A stretch of 64,000 bases of DNA. Source: Abelmoschus esculentus. Its lineage: Eukaryota > Streptophyta > Magnoliopsida > Malvales > Malvaceae. The stretch's first letter is position 1. Each line of letters starts with the position of its first letter. The notes under the pieces are model-generated. The model did not search any database. It was not told the DNA's origin and saw nothing but the letters and a program-made list of their open reading frames with translations. The stretch lies in NCBI GenBank assembly GCA_035048815.1, contig JAUCBN010000023.1, forward strand, positions 3,045,501 to 3,109,500, in the 5' to 3' direction. Positions 1 to 14,148 of this stretch are shown here, one piece after another. A program made the position numbers and the translations under genes.

Positions 1-168
1 AACTTCTGGTATTTCCAGCATTTACAAAATAATAAAATTTATAGGCGTGGAATCTATTATTATTATTATTATTATTTTAGATTTTGGTTCTATTAATTAT
101 GAGCTATGATTATTTTGTCTGGTGTTGCTTATTGCAGTTTATAGATTCGGAGCTAGCTTTGTGTCTCA
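1..168. other. 5' leader of first gene with TTA microsatellite
   Basis: This stretch precedes the first start codon. It contains a short run of TTA/ATT triplets at about 54-75. A TTGCAG acceptor ends at 136, so 137-168 is probably the end of the 5' leader spliced to an exon outside the window. An in-frame TAG at 154-156 shows that the coding region does not extend further upstream. Confidence 0.5.
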
Positions 169-3100
169 ATGGTATGCTCACTAGGAAGTGGTAGAATGGC
201 TGTTATGGCTAGGCTTCTTGAACCAGCAAGCATCTCGCCCAGTATAGCAGGTACACTATGACTACTTGGTATGAAATATTGGAATGTGTATACTTCCACT
301 AAAGATATGGGTATGTCTAATCTTTTCTACATTTTTCATGTATATAGAGGTCTGTTGGAGTGAGGATATCCAGGTTTGAGTAGGTGTCAGACATGGGGTT
401 TTCAAGAAAAATGAAGAGTTAGAGGCTTAGAGCAACATAGTGTTTCAATATCCAATGTATTATACAAATTTTTTAATATTTTCTACTCCTTGGTTGCATG
501 GTAAAATTGAAATGATGTGATCTAATTTTGTGAGCAATTGCTATTAATTACCAGAAGGGACGGAACTACATTGTAGTTAGGAAGGGTCCTGTCCCCCCAA
601 AGATTTTTGTCCATTCGCAATTTAGGTCCCTCTTAAGTTTAATATCATTCAAATTAAGCCTTGCTCTCCCCAATTTTTAAGTTTAAAGACTTAATGTATT
701 TTTCTTAAAGTTAGACAATTTGACCCCTCCCAGTGTTTGATCTTACTTCCCTTGTTACTTGGAAGCGAAATAGAATGTTGTAGAATGAAGTGAGACGCCG
801 TACACAATTAGTGTTTAAAGTAACATCTCAATTTTGCAATACCCATTGGTCTCTTCTTTATATTTTGCCGTGATTGTCATCCTTCAAATGTTTAAGGTAG
901 ATTAATAAATTGTTTCATACAATTGGTCTTTTCTTTATTTTTTTGTGAAACTCTCTGTAATTATTACACGAAGTCGGTGCTAGCTCTGCTCCATCATGAA
1001 AAGAGAACCCTCTACTTTTGTTTCTCCATGAATATACCCCACTTTTGATTCATGTTGCTTCTCTCTCTCTCTCTCTCCCCCAAGCTTCTGATTGTATATG
1101 TCAAACTCTTGGTTCACTTTTAAAATAGTTTAAAAAACATAAACATTGTATCAAATTTACGCATCTGCATGTTAAGCTTGATCATTACTGCTTCACTAGT
1201 AGGATGTGTTAGACTAATTTAGGTCCTACTGTTTCAAACGGTTTGGATATGCTGGCCCAATTTATCAAACAAGATGGTATTGATATTGCCATTGATTGTT
1301 GCCAGAGGATGTTGCCAATAAAAAAATAGCCGCTCAATACATTTACAGAGAATTACGTGGGGCAGATGAGGCAAATTTACTTGATGAAGAAGGTGATGCT
1401 TATGTTAAGACAATGTTTATTTTATTGGTCTTTCAATTTAATAATGTTTCTCTTACACCAAATTATTGGGGTTATAATGTTTGCTTTTCTATCACAGATA
1501 TGCATGTATTTGGTTTGAAGCCCATGACTGATCCCTTAAATTTGGTGAGTTTATCTGAGCGAGGACATTTCAGTTCTCTTTAATATCATGTTATCTTTGC
1601 CTTTCAAGGCCCCCAATATTTGGTTTTGGAATGCTGATGTAGAATCTTAATTAAGAAAGAAATTCAATGTGCGAGTCCTACAAGGAGTTCTATGAATGTA
1701 TGGTTAATTAGATGCCTCCAAGAGTTTAACTTTTTCACATGAGAATACTCACCCATTGTTTTTCCGTTTACATTCTTATTTACCAACTTCTCTTTGTAGC
1801 CTCCAAAGTGTGTTTAATTTGTTCTTAAGGTTTTGTCTCCACCAAGGTAGAATTCTACTCTTTATACAGTTGGATTGAATTTTTTACATAGGTTGTTGAT
1901 CGGCACACCAAACTTTTGTTTTGTCACCTAATTGTTTAATGTGATTTTGAAGGTATGTTGCAATGCTTGTAAGAAGCCGGTCATGGCCAGTCAATATGCT
2001 GCTCATGCAGGTTTGGAGGCATTTTACTTTTATAATTGATCTTTCCCAATTTTTATCATTATGACTAACTCAAACACAGTTAGGCACTGAAAAAGACTTC
2101 TGCGCATATTTGAATCTTGCTAGTGTCTATTATTTTGATGGGCATTTATCCATGTTTATTTAATTTTCTGTTGTCAATCAATAAATATGTCAATGATCTT
2201 TCTATAAGCAGTAGGATTAAGGGATTTATGATCTTATTGTCTACCTTTGGCATTATTTCTCTAGTTGAGAGAACTATGATATTTTAAGTGGCGTGTCAGT
2301 GGTGCTTCACTGAAATTGCTTCTTTTTCTCCCTTCTGATTTTATCAGAACTCTGTAGGTCACTAAAAATTACAGAAGAAATTATTTTAGAGCTTGATGGT
2401 GGTACAGGCCATAGGAAACCTCCCAGGAAGGAAAGGAAGAAGTCACTAGCAGCTTATGCCAGTATCCAATTTTTTACTTTTTTTTCTCCGATGTGTTTCC
2501 ATTATTTTTCTGGTTTCACTTTTAAGTTTCATTCTCCTTTTTTTCAGTTTGTTACAATATTAATCTTAGTACGTGAAATAGTTTTAGATGATTTTTCTTT
2601 AATGAAAATTCATTTTTTTGGTTGTCTTGTGTTTTATGTTACAGAAGTGTCTTACCTTTTCAGTTTCATCACTGGAAGCTTATATTTACTTGTTGATTCA
2701 TATTTTCGTAGTTCTTAACCTCTCTTAGACCAACCTACACTAGTTGGGGAACAGGAAAGATCTGAAATTATTGACGCTGATGATGATACTACTGCATCAG
2801 AATTCCTCAAGGATGGGCAAATTGGAACGTCTTCATCTTTAACCATGCATGCAAAACGTAAGTGGATAATGTTGTTGATTTCTCTTGCCTTTTCTCACCA
2901 TGTTAACGGTATGGTTTTATGATGTAATATGGCTAATTTGAAATGTGACATTATTTAATAATTACATGTCAGATCTATCTTTGCAGCAAGTGCTTCATTA
3001 TTTGATGCATCATTTCCCTTTTCTTTTAGGGAATTCCACTTGTACAGATACGGGATACCTGATGGATGGCTCAGGAATTAGTTCCCAGAATACGGACCAA

Positions 3101-4731
3101 TCAACCTCTGTTGTGCCACCTTCAGCAAAACGCTTTAAATTGTATTTTTTACTTGTATTTCTTTTCAAATCATAGTACGTTTATCTGAAAGATCTTTGTT
3201 TATAGTTTAGCATGACAAAATTGTCTTTTCTCAAACTCAAATTGCACCTTAGTATGCTTTTTCTTTTCTTCCTCTTCTTAGTTTCGACTCTTACCAATTG
3301 GTTTTCAGAAACCTGTTTATCTTTTTTTTCCCTTTTCTATGTGATGAGAATTGGTGTATTCTTAGTTTTGACCTAACAAATTGCATCATCTCACTTTTCT
3401 TCGTGATAAGAATTGGTATATTCTTTTTCCTTTAGCTTAAACATGGAGTTTATGAATGCAAATGTTTAAGAAAGATTTTAAGAGGCCTAGCATATGACAT
3501 TTGTGTTAATACATCTCTTTTGCCTACAGTCTCCAAGGCTGGGGATGATAGATCTTGTAAAATTTTGTATTTGTGATATTTTGTTAGGCTTTTTGCCGTC
3601 CTTATAAAGTAGGGTATCTCTTGTTATTCAAGCTATTGCAAATTATCTGAATGTCTATTTGTTTTCTACTGAATGATGCCATTTTTTTTTTTTTTGCAAT
3701 TTCTGTAGGGTAGCTGGTGACCGCCGTCCCTTGCCGAAGAAACCAAAACCAGCTTCTGGCATGAAAAGGATTCTAAATTCTCATGACCTATATGCATGTA
3801 AGGCCATATTGAATTAGTTGTTTTCATTCTATTCCCGACTTTTCTCAGCCAGCTAATGCATGAAGGCTTTGGTTCATAGCAAGTGTTTCTGATGTTGTGC
3901 ATGAGGGTCTTCGGATGGCTCTGAATAAAAATTCTGGAGCACAGATATATTCTATACCCCATAAAAGACTATCCCATTACCAAATTATTGTTCTTTGTTT
4001 CTCATGCACATTTGCAGCTAAGGACTTTCCAATAGGAATGATTTCAGGAAGTGATATCCCTACGAAAGCTCTTGAAAACTGTCAACTGACAAAAGGTAAG
4101 TCTTGCTGCTTTCACTTGTATATAATAGCTTCTGAATCTTGTACTTGACAATGAGTTTTCCTTCTTCCATTAAATCAGATCCGCCTGCGCCTCTTAGTAC
4201 CAAAATGTATTATTCTCAAAGAAATAATCGTCTTCGTTTAGCACTTACCCAACAGTACTTCATTACTCCAACCAAAGAACTTTGCAATGACAAGGCTAAT
4301 CGACAAGTTCCACAGCAAATCATGATGACATTGCAGGATTCTTCTCAGGGGGTCAGTCCTCTTGAACAGGTGGATAATCTGCTTACCGAGAAGCAAGAGT
4401 TTTCTCAGCAGAAACTTGATCAAGATCTTGCTCAAATTTCAGAATTATGCTCAAGTAAATCCGAGAGATACCTGCTATCCAATGACTTCTCTAATCCACA
4501 TCCTGTTGATAATCTTCCAAGGCCTCAGGCTGATTCTGTTGGATTGAGCCGTAGCAAATATGTTCCTGAGCATAGTGCCTTTTCAGGCAACTCAGGTAGT
4601 CTACTAACAAACTTGCAATGTTTTTCCTTATTTTAATTTCTTTCTTTACTAATCGTCTATTAGTTTGAGTTTTCGCAGACAATATGCTAGGAACTTTGCA
4701 GTCTCCAAGCGGAAGTGTTCCTGTTGTATAG
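169..4731 (+). CDS. SGF73/ataxin-7-like zinc-finger protein (SAGA complex)
   Basis: Exons: 169-250, 1306-1392, 1498-1544, 1953-2010, 2348-2461, 2729-2857, 3030-3141, 3709-3797, 3880-4095, 4179-4595 and 4679-4731, giving 467 residues. The start MVCSLGSGRMAVM follows an in-frame stop at 154. Residues around 72-95 form a zinc knuckle, CNACKKPVMASQYAAHAELC (C-x2-C...H-x3-C), like the Sgf11/ataxin-7 fingers that anchor the SAGA histone H2B deubiquitinase module in the nucleus. A basic stretch follows (RKPPRKERKK), then a second basic block (PKKPKPASGMKR), and a Gln/Ser-rich C-terminal half without recognisable domains. The family call rests on the knuckle and its DPLNLVCC context. A role in SAGA is inferred from that family. 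The 3880-4095 exon may contain an optional intron (see findings). Exon phases agree throughout. Confidence 0.6.
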
Positions 4732-5924
4732 ACGGTGCAGGGCTTGATTTTTGCTCGGCGATGGTGTATTTAGCCATACATGAGAGATTTAGTATCCATT
4801 TTTGATAACCTAGAAAAAACATCTCTTCAAGTGTTCATTCTAGTCTTCCGAATTACACTTCTGGAACTGGCTGTTTATATATTCATAGAAATAAAGTAAA
4901 TATCTTTCAATTACCGTTTGCTTGCCGGTCTGTTTGAGCTATTCATCATGCATTCTTTCAATTTATGAATCTCAGATCTTTCACTCTGGAGTAAGCCATT
5001 TAGGTAAGGAACATAAGATTTGGCTATTAGCTTCCAAGATAAGTTGTTGATTCATATTGCAGATAATGAAGGTGGGACCGTGTGACTAGGTGGTCCATGC
5101 TGTGGTTCAATGAGAAAATGATGTATGATTTTCACTAGGCAGAGCCTGGGAAGTTGCAAATGCCATTGACAATGGTGTTGTTTGACAGCAACAGACTCCT
5201 ATAGCGTCTAAAGAACGTATGTGTTCGACGCATACTCCTACCGACTAACAGGTATGTGAATGATTTATACATTAAGAACTTTAAAATTCGAACGTATACG
5301 TGTTGGATACATACGCGTATCGTATGTAACAATGAGTCGAATGCCAAGGGATAAAGTCATGTTTCACCTGGGATTGTTTAGGATCATGGGCCTTTCTTGC
5401 CATTGTTCACAATTACAGAGACAACTGAGACAGGAATCAGTTTTCAAATTTGTACATGATAGATATGTATGTATTGGATAATGGCGTGAAAGGTCCCTGA
5501 GCTTAATAGAAAGCTGTTTATCAGTCCCTAAACTTCTAAAATTCTCCAACTTTAAAACATAAAAATTAAATCTTTAATTCTAAAGCCTTAAGTTTTAAAC
5601 CCTAAACTCCTGACATATAAATCTTAAACTAAATACTTGAACCCTAAATTGAACTCATTTTTGTATTAATTTTCACTGCTTGCGTATACGAAAATAATCT
5701 TATTTTTTATTCAAGAAACTTTTATAACAAGAGAGCAATGTGCTAAAATAGAATCCGAAGTTTAGGGTTTATACCCAACAATCTAATTCAATGTCACTCC
5801 TTTCATTGACAATTAAGGAAAAATGTATATTTATAAATAAAAAGGAAAACTTGATTTATATTGTTGTAAAAACAATATTAATTTTACACAATTTTAGAGT
5901 TGCATCTTTGCTATTTAATTGAGT

Positions 5925-6420
5925 AAAATTCGACTCGAAAAAATGATTAACTTGATTCAACTCGAGGCGAAAATATTCGGTTCGTTTTGACCTGATTCGA
6001 AATTTTATAAACTCGATTCGACTTGAAAAATTTTAAATAAAATTTCAATCATAAAATAAAAATTCGAATAACTTAAAATTTTATCAATTAAAAATTTTAA
6101 TTTTAAATTCAAGATGAGTATCTCAATTTTTTATGATATATATTGATATATGAAAATATAAAGAAATATTGTCACATATGAAGAAATATATACATACATA
6201 TTTTGTATGAATAGAGAAAGTCATTTAAATTGGATTTTAATTTTTACTATAACATGATAAATATTTAAAATAAAATTTTTATAAAAACTCGAAAATTCGA
6301 CTCGAATTTCTTAAACTCGAATTGAATCGAAAAATTCAAATGAAGTTTGAAAGATAAAATATAACTCGTAAACTCGAATAACTCAAAAATTTTTAACTCG
6401 ACTCTATTAAATACTTACCC
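5925..6420. repeat. Dispersed TCGA/ACTCGA-rich repeat, copy 1
   Basis: This block is full of variants of AACTCGAATAACTC and ATTCGACTCGAAAA, with an A+T core containing ATGATATATATTGATATATGAAAATAT. A clearly related copy lies at 61085-61600 in the same orientation, including the core and the phrase GAGAAAGTC-TTTAAATTGG. The right end reads AATACTTACCCCTATTTAG, resembling the ends of other repeats here. It is probably a non-autonomous transposon relic, but no target duplication was identified. Confidence 0.6.
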
Positions 6421-6813
6421 CTATTTAGTATAAGTCTTGCTTGGCAAGGGCATTTTTTTCCTTGTACTTTAATTTATATTGCACGATCATTTAACGAACG
6501 AGAACAAAACCTCTTCAAAACGAAGACCAAACAATACGAAATATTAAAAACATTAAATAGATAAGAAAAACACTAAAAGTTAGAGACAGAGACAAAAATA
6601 CTAGGAAATTTCATATTTCAAAAATGAATGTTTCATTTTCATGTATTCATAATATAGTATAGTATGAACCAAAATGAAAATAGCTAAAGAATATCCAAAG
6701 CATTTTACACATCATTTAATTTGAATATTAGATAAATAATACAATTTATTAAATACATAACATCTCAAATATATTAATTGTTACGTAAAAAAAACATAAA
6801 ATTACATTGTAAA

Positions 6814-6816
<3 letters not shown>

Positions 6817-6856
<40 letters not shown>
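6817..6856. repeat. TA dinucleotide microsatellite
   Basis: About twenty consecutive TA/AT units in an otherwise A+T-rich intergenic stretch. Confidence 0.9.
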
Positions 6857-6858
<2 letters not shown>

Positions 6859-8728
6859 CAATGTGGAAGATAGTAAAAGTTGTAAGTTCTCAAATTTTAC
6901 ATAACATAGTAGAAGTTATTTATTTTCTTAGATTTTAATGAATATATCGTAGTAGGGACAAAGTTAGGATTTAATATTGTATGAAAAAAAATCTATTAAA
7001 TCTTTAAGTTTAAAAATTGAAAGGGGCAAAAATCTTTATTTAATTAATATTAAAATTAAAAAAAAACTAAAAATATAATTATACTAAAAATTTTAAGAGG
7101 AACAACGACTACGGTATGCGTTGTATGAGAAAAAATCTATTAAATCTTTAAATTTAAATCTACAATTTCTTTTTTCATTATGCGTCTCGTTTGAATAGAG
7201 ACAAAGAGATTCAAGAAGCTTCTGAATTTTATTGGTATGCTTATCTCCATAAAAATATTTATTTTTTTTGTTTGTTTTGAGATTGTAAGAATTTTAGATT
7301 GTTTCATCCAATTATTTTACTTTTTGATTGCGATGTAATTATAATTTTTTTATGGATTTAATAAAAATTCAGTAGAATTTATCAAAAAAAAATTGAAAGG
7401 GGTAAATTTTTTTATTAATTAATATTAAAACTAAAAAAATTAAAAATATAATTGTATCAAAAATTTTAAGATGGATAACGACTACGATATAGGATGAAGA
7501 AACAACTACAGGACGCGGGTTCTAGAGTTCAGAAGCTCATTGTTGTCGTTTTGTCTCTTTAATATTTTGAATTAAGGAGTTATAGGGATGAAGAAACGAC
7601 TTCAGTAGAGAGGGGATTATGGTCATGGACCGAGTTTTTTTTTTTTTTTTTTGATAAATAAGGAAAAATTCGACCAAATGCCTTGTTAAACCTTAAACTT
7701 GATAAAATATACAAACAAAAACTAAAGATCAAACAACTAAAAATAGCAAAATAAAGTTAGTCATTAACTAAAACTCTATGGTTGCTATAGTGATCCATGA
7801 CAACAATATGCGCTATAAATCGAAGGGGTATTAGGACATTTTGTGTTCAATAACAATCGTTATTTAACAGATAACGATCAATAACGATGATAACGGTCCG
7901 TTATTTTCGTATCGTTATTTCAAAAATTCTCATTATGCGAGTTTTAAAAATATTACAACTGAGACTCTCACAACGACCGTGATAATAATTGTTATGTCCG
8001 CAATCATGATAAACACGACTCGATTAAAAACGCTTCTTAACTCCTTGTACACGAATGTTAAGTACTTGGCATAACAAAATACACGAATATTTCAAGATCT
8101 ATATAACATGCACAAGGTAATTTTGAGGTGAGAACAAACTATACGTTTCAAAAGTACAAAAGAAACAAAAGGGGAAAACAAGGGGGAGGGGGACACGATT
8201 TCCCTGTTTCTTGCATTTCCTAGAAATCATTTAAACAAAACATTTTTCTTGTCGCTCATCAAACAACACAAGGCCAACAATCCATTCAATCGAAACAAGA
8301 ACAGCATAAGATTCATCATCTAAACAATACATTTCGAAACCGGTGGCATTGAAGGAAACATGTATGAGAATGCCAACCTTTGATGACAGGAACTAGGATC
8401 GGGATCTTTCAACAACTGAATTTGCTATCGCAGATCGGTGCATCGGCTGCAAGTACAGAATAGATTCGTTTTAACGTTTAACCTTGCCGCCATTTACAAA
8501 TTTACCTATTCATTTCAAAGTTATATATTCAATAACTAAATTGCTTGCTTTTTTATGGTAGGGGGACTAATTTGCTCCTATGCCTATAGTTCAACCTATG
8601 AGATAGTTTAATAAAATATTTAATGTAAAAGTCCAGCAGGATCAATAGTACCGTTATAATCTATAGGAGAAGAAATTACTGGACAGGGTCTCTGATGCAG
8701 AAACGAAAGAAGAGAACCCAAGGCTGCG

Positions 8729-11700
8729 TCAACGAGGAACTCTTTTCCGACTCAGTATCTCTTGCTCTTTCAGTCGATGCTGGAACCGGGCAAGGCGAGC
8801 TTGAAGACTAACAAGACTAGCCGCCTTGCGTGAAAGCACAAAGCTCAGCTGCGTCACGTAACTGTCAATGTGGCTGCCTGGTTGGTCCACCTCTGCCAAA
8901 AGCTTCATTTCCTGTAATATAGATGCAAGACAATATGAACAGTGGTTCAACTGCGTATTAATCTATGTTAGTTAAAGTCAACAGCAACTGTCGGATACTG
9001 GCATGAGTCTAACACAAAACATATTGGACATGGGAACTTCAAGAAAAATGAGTTGGAGCAAAATAGCTATGAAAAATTGAAACAAGGACAATTTGTCCAG
9101 CTAATTGATGTGGGTTCATTATAGTGAACGTAAATGCCTCACAAGTACTTGAAAACGAACATTTTCAACCTAGATAAAGTGCAAGTTTACTTACCTCACG
9201 AACAATCTCCATTGTGTCCTCAATTTCTTTTCTGTGAGCAGCAATTAGAGCCTCTTCCTCCTGCAACAAACCAAAGGTATACACAATGAAGAAAATCCCG
9301 AGATCATAAATATAAAAAACAAAATGAACCATACCTATTGCCTACCTCCAGTATTGCATTGATATTCTCATCAGTGGGAGGCTCAGGATCAGATTGTCTA
9401 TATCCAACTTTATTTGTTTCGATATTGTTAACAGCATTAGCCTGCCTAGAGTTTGAGGCGGACAAATCAGATCCTCCATCTTTCTTGGCCATATTCCTCA
9501 TCTTCTCCGGTTTTTCTTCTCTAGTTGCTTTTCTACGAGGTGGTGACACCTTCGGCACTTTCTCTTCTATATCAGCTGAATTTTGAGAATTTGATGAGTG
9601 AACTCTTTGACCTGTAGAACCACCATAATTACTATTCGACTCAAATCTCTCCTTATCCATTGGGCCAGAAGCCTTTCCACTTTCCTCCCTCACATTGAAC
9701 GGATAACTTGATGAAAATGTTGATGTCTGTTTGTCGAAGTCTGCAGTATAAACATCTTTCTCTACAATCCTTCGACCCGTATCAACGACTTTTACTTCCT
9801 GTGGTCGCTCATAAGCATCTTCTACATCAACAGTAGCTAACAGAGAAGATGCTGAAGAAGCATCCTTATTACTCAGTGGCAAATAATTTACAGCCTGATC
9901 TTTTTTCGGATTACCACTTCTGGAAAGACTCTTAACCCTGTTCATTGGAGAAAATAACCTTTATTTAATTCAAAAGTACAAAACAATCTATAGCAACAAA
10001 GGAAGTCCATGTTGTAGGAACTTGTCAAAAAAACAAGCATACCTATCAGCATATCTCAGGGTATTGAGCGTATGCTCACATGAGCCCGCATTTGGAGAAA
10101 TACAGGAGATCATAACTGTTCTTGAATTGCCAACAAAAGAGTCACGGAGCACTTCAGTAAGTTTGCTCCCACGGAATGGTATATGGATCTGATCATTGTC
10201 CAGTGCACGAATGCATTCCTTAAGAGCCAAAAGGCTTTTGTTTATTTCAGCACCTTCGATCCTAGCAAGAATTAAAACAGTTCTATCACAAGAAACCAAA
10301 AACAAATTAGATGTTAAGCTAGTTAATAAGCTGACAGATAAAGTTAATCCGTAGATAAAACCTTTGGAAGTGTTTTCTGAAACCTTTTCTCCACAGAATC
10401 ATACAAGCTTACCTAGTTTGCCGATCGTTGTCAGTGGTATCTGCACCTCGTTCGCTGCCAGCAAGATCAATAAAAGAAATCTTTCCCACGACCTTCCCAG
10501 GTTTTGATTCATTCCCATCATTGTTCCGCTTTAACTCCTTGATCTCAGGGTGCTTCTTGATGGCCAGTTGTAAAATAGCATGTGACCTTGAAGATTCCTC
10601 ATTTGCACCGGTAGATCCTGTGCTTCTGGCGGCATTTCCCTTCTCAATATATTCCTTCACAATTTGCACGTCTGACACCTCAAATTCTTGCAATCCAACA
10701 ATGCAGACTTGTTGTCTCCCATCTTCTCTCATACAAAGTTTCCTATTGGAGAACATTTAGATTATTGAGTCACCCAACTGTTATTAGTACATATATGCAT
10801 CCATCCACATTACACCAGCATACATATTGGAAGAGCGAGTTCGACATAGGACCAACAAAAATTTTAGACATTACACGGCAAAAATCAATCAGGTTTTCTT
10901 AAGGTTAAAAAATGTACACACACATGCACAAACATAGATAAGCAAGGGAAGAACAGGGAAATACTTTCTATCACTCAGAAGGTCAAAAAGTTTTCCACCA
11001 TATATCTCGAAAAAGCTAAGCCACAATTTGAATCTCTGATTGCGATAAACTGGCTGATGCAAGTATCTAACAAGGTCATGGGCTGCTCTGAGTGGTAATG
11101 GTTGCATTGTGAATGTCTTACCACTACCTGAAATTGAAAGTATATGCACACAGAACAGAATTAGCAACAATAGCATGTAAACATAACCTAGAAAGGTAAG
11201 GAGTTGTTCAACAGGAAAAAGGACCAGGGAAATGAGAAAATGAAAATCATGTTTCGAGTTCAGTGAATTCTTTAGTTTAGAACAGAAGATTTATTCTTTT
11301 CTGGAATTAGATGTTCTCGTAGCGCTAATTTTCTCAGCAACATGCTCAAACATTTTCACTAAAATCCAAGGATCAACCATATGCATCAACTTTCAAGCAA
11401 TAATTCTAATCCTCCCAAATAGTTTTATACATTATGTTTAAAATCCCTAATAAATACCATGTACATCATTTAACAAAAAAATTTATGGTTCTAAACTAGA
11501 ATCTAATTTCTTCCTAGCTCTTTGAATATTGTAAAATGATTTTGGGTTGAGAAATGATCTAAACAAAACAAAGTGACAATTCCTGGTATAGCATAAAGGG
11601 AAACAACAATGGAATAGAAAATAACATAGCTAAAATGATGCTTATACTTCAACATCCAAATATAATCTCCTTGAAAGTATGAGAATTAATCTTAATTTTA

Positions 11701-14148
11701 AAAGTATATTTTTGGAAGGAACTGAAATCAATAGATGCCTACAAGCTATCCAAGATGCATGTAGGTTTTGATATCAAAAGGCTCTTTTTGTACATGAATA
11801 TAGATTCAAGTTTAAATGGCACATATTAACCACCATTCAGGAAGAAGGTTCAGAAACTCTTTGCACCTGTTTGCCCGTATGCAAAACAAGTGGCTTTAGT
11901 TCGCTGAAAGATGATGGGAATAATTGGTTCAACAGTTTCACGATACACCTGTTGTCGCAAACAAAAGAACAAATCAATCCTTTGCTCCACAAAATCAATA
12001 AACAAAAGACTTTGGTCATACTATACTCAAAAGTTATTCAAGAAACACATATGGATGAAAATATATTTCAACCAAATATTACCTCGTCATTTGAAACATG
12101 CTCATCCAGAACAGCATCAAAACAGAACTCATGTTTTTCTACATATGCTGTCAAGTCCACCTTCGCATAACAATCAAAACAGATGAGAAACGGCATATCA
12201 AACAAGTACCGATGGTTCTAAAATGATCATCTCAATAACACATAGTACCGTCACGTTAACTACCACAAATAAGTCACAAACCTTTAGCTTGGGTTCATGG
12301 ACAGTTAAAGCATTCCCACTCACAGTTACTATATCATCCTCCTTCCGAGAAATCTCCTTCTTATTTAATGGCCTTTTACGCACCTTATAACACATACAAG
12401 ACAAATTTAGTTCCAGGAAATTTAAAAAGCAAGCCATATCATGCTGGGCTATGAACATGCACCATATTCATATAGACTTTTCCTAACCTAGATAAATATA
12501 AAATAGTGCAACAAAAAGGCCGGATAACAATGAAAGGAATAAAAAGATATTAAACTAGAGAACATAAACTTTAATCTTAGTAAGTAAAAGAGGATGTCCC
12601 CATCTCCATAGAAGCTTGAGAGAGAGGACGGGAAAGAAAGCACCATCTCCAGAAGCCAACATACCACAACTTTAATCTTAGCAACATTATTCTCCCTTGT
12701 GCTCATCTCTTTTTCATTGGCAGAGATTAATGAAGCAGAGGCATCTGCATCACTCAGCTCTTTTTGCTGTTGGCTAGTAGTTACATTTAGTTCATCTTCA
12801 AATTCTTTGTTCAAACTAGGCATGAATGGTGATGGCTCAAAAGGTTCTGAGATAACATGCTGCAAACAAATCAAGTCAATTTATTTCCAAAGGGAAAACA
12901 GATTAAAAAAAAAAAGATGCTATGCCAAACTTAAATTGGGGGGGGGGGGGGGTACACGTTTGAGTGAATTTTAAGAAATATCAAGAGGAAACAATGTTCA
13001 GAAATGTCTAACCATATCACCAAAAAAAGGACAGAAATGTGGTAATTATGGAACTCTCTTGAAAGCTATGTGCAGTTCCTAATAAGTTATAACCGTACCT
13101 CAGAAAGAAGCTCTGTATCATCCATAGCATGAAGATCAAGAAGTCCAGCTCCAAAATCCCCCCTGAACTCCGGAGAATAGAACCCATCAGATGTACCCAG
13201 CCCTCCCAAACTTTGGGCAGTTGGTGTGTACGGCTCTGACCCAGGTTCCCCATTAAAATTGAGGTTTCTCATTAATTTAAAAAGCCTCTGCTTCTCTTCT
13301 GCAGATTGTGCTCCATACCCCTTCAATCATGTAATAGTAACTTCTCAACATCTCCAAATCCATAAAATATAAAACGATTAAGCACATGAGAAAGTATTTA
13401 AAATACCGAATATTTGTTTGAAACCTAAATCAACGGGAAATCAAGGGAACAAGCAATAAAATGATCAACTAATGATGGACTACAAATTTCTTAACAGGCT
13501 CATGACCCTAATTGTCAATACTAAGAATGAATTTTCAACAACTTCATGCAAACGACAAATAACTATGCATTCAATCAAACGGAATGGAATATAAATCTCA
13601 AAAGGACACATTGGGTGAAGAACGATGGACAAACTTCAAAAACATTCCCCATTGTTCAAACGCAATAATCAAAAGTCAAGAGCGTTCACCAAATAAGTTC
13701 ATAAAAATTTAAAAGCAATTAAAGCAATTAAAAATATAAACTAACCGAATTCAAATTGTGTTCAAATAAGTTCATAAAATTTAAAATAAAGTAAAGCAAT
13801 TAAAATATACATTAACCGAATTTAAATTGCATGCATTGGAATCGTCGAATCGAGCAATAATTGAAAACAACAGAAAATATAAATAAATAAATACGGGCGG
13901 AAATTAAAAGGAGATCGACGATTTACCTGCATGAGGAGATTGGGAAGGAGACGTTGGTCGATGCCGCTTGAAGCCACAGGAGAGGCCAGATGCTGCAATC
14001 CGGCAGATTGCAACCACCGCGCCATAACGGCATCACCAGCATCGCCGCCGGCAGGAGCCCCATTATGCAAGGACCCGCCGCCACCTCCTCCGGTGTGATC
14101 GTAGAGCGCCGTCGCTGCAGCATGACTTTGCTGCATCTGGCCACCCAT
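8729..14148 (-). CDS. KIN13A: Kinesin-13A internal-motor kinesin
   Basis: Exons in transcription order: 14148-13927, 13320-13099, 12859-12665, 12383-12282, 12160-12083, 11948-11867, 11127-10965, 10742-10413, 10261-10043, 9937-9346, 9260-9195 and 8911-8729. They encode 817 residues, close to the known plant protein. The N-terminus (MGGQMQQSHAAATALYD, then VMARWLQSAGLQHLASPVAS) is characteristic of kinesin-13A. The motor lies internally, from about residue 214 (VRKRPLNKKE). Its P-loop GQTGSGKT is at 298-305 and is split by an intron after GQT. Switch I (SSRSH) is at 405-409 and switch II (DLAGSE) at 447-452. A low-complexity linker and a C-terminal coiled-coil-like segment follow. Kinesin-13 proteins depolymerise microtubules; the plant 13A form is tied to Golgi vesicles, cell shape and wall patterning. 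A possible 100-bp 5'UTR intron lies at 14201-14300. All motor motifs are intact. Confidence 0.95.
12938..12952. repeat. Poly-G tract in kinesin-13A intron
   Basis: An uninterrupted run of about 14 G (C on the coding strand) inside the second intron of the kinesin gene. Such long G runs are rare in this A+T-rich sequence and are prone to length change or sequencing error. Confidence 0.85.

Larger units (their letters stand above)
4732..8728. other. Intergenic region with A+T-rich repeats
   Basis: No coding exon could be supported here. The first part is the 3' flank of the zinc-finger gene. From about 5900 the DNA is strongly A+T-rich and includes a dispersed TCGA-rich repeat (5925-6420) and a TA microsatellite (6817-6856). 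Fragments of short phrases such as the AAATCTATTAAATCTTTAA motif recur near 6990 and 7132, pointing to a small local duplication. The part from about 8200 to 8728 is the likely 3'UTR side of the kinesin gene on the opposite strand. Confidence 0.6.

Noticed and set aside
2491..2718. 75-codon plus-strand frame starting MCFHYFSGFTF.
   Set aside because: It lies inside an intron of the SGF73-like gene and is T-rich intronic sequence.
5135..5549. Short overlapping frames on both strands after the first gene.
   Set aside because: No family resemblance or splice support; they look like chance frames in a 3' flank.
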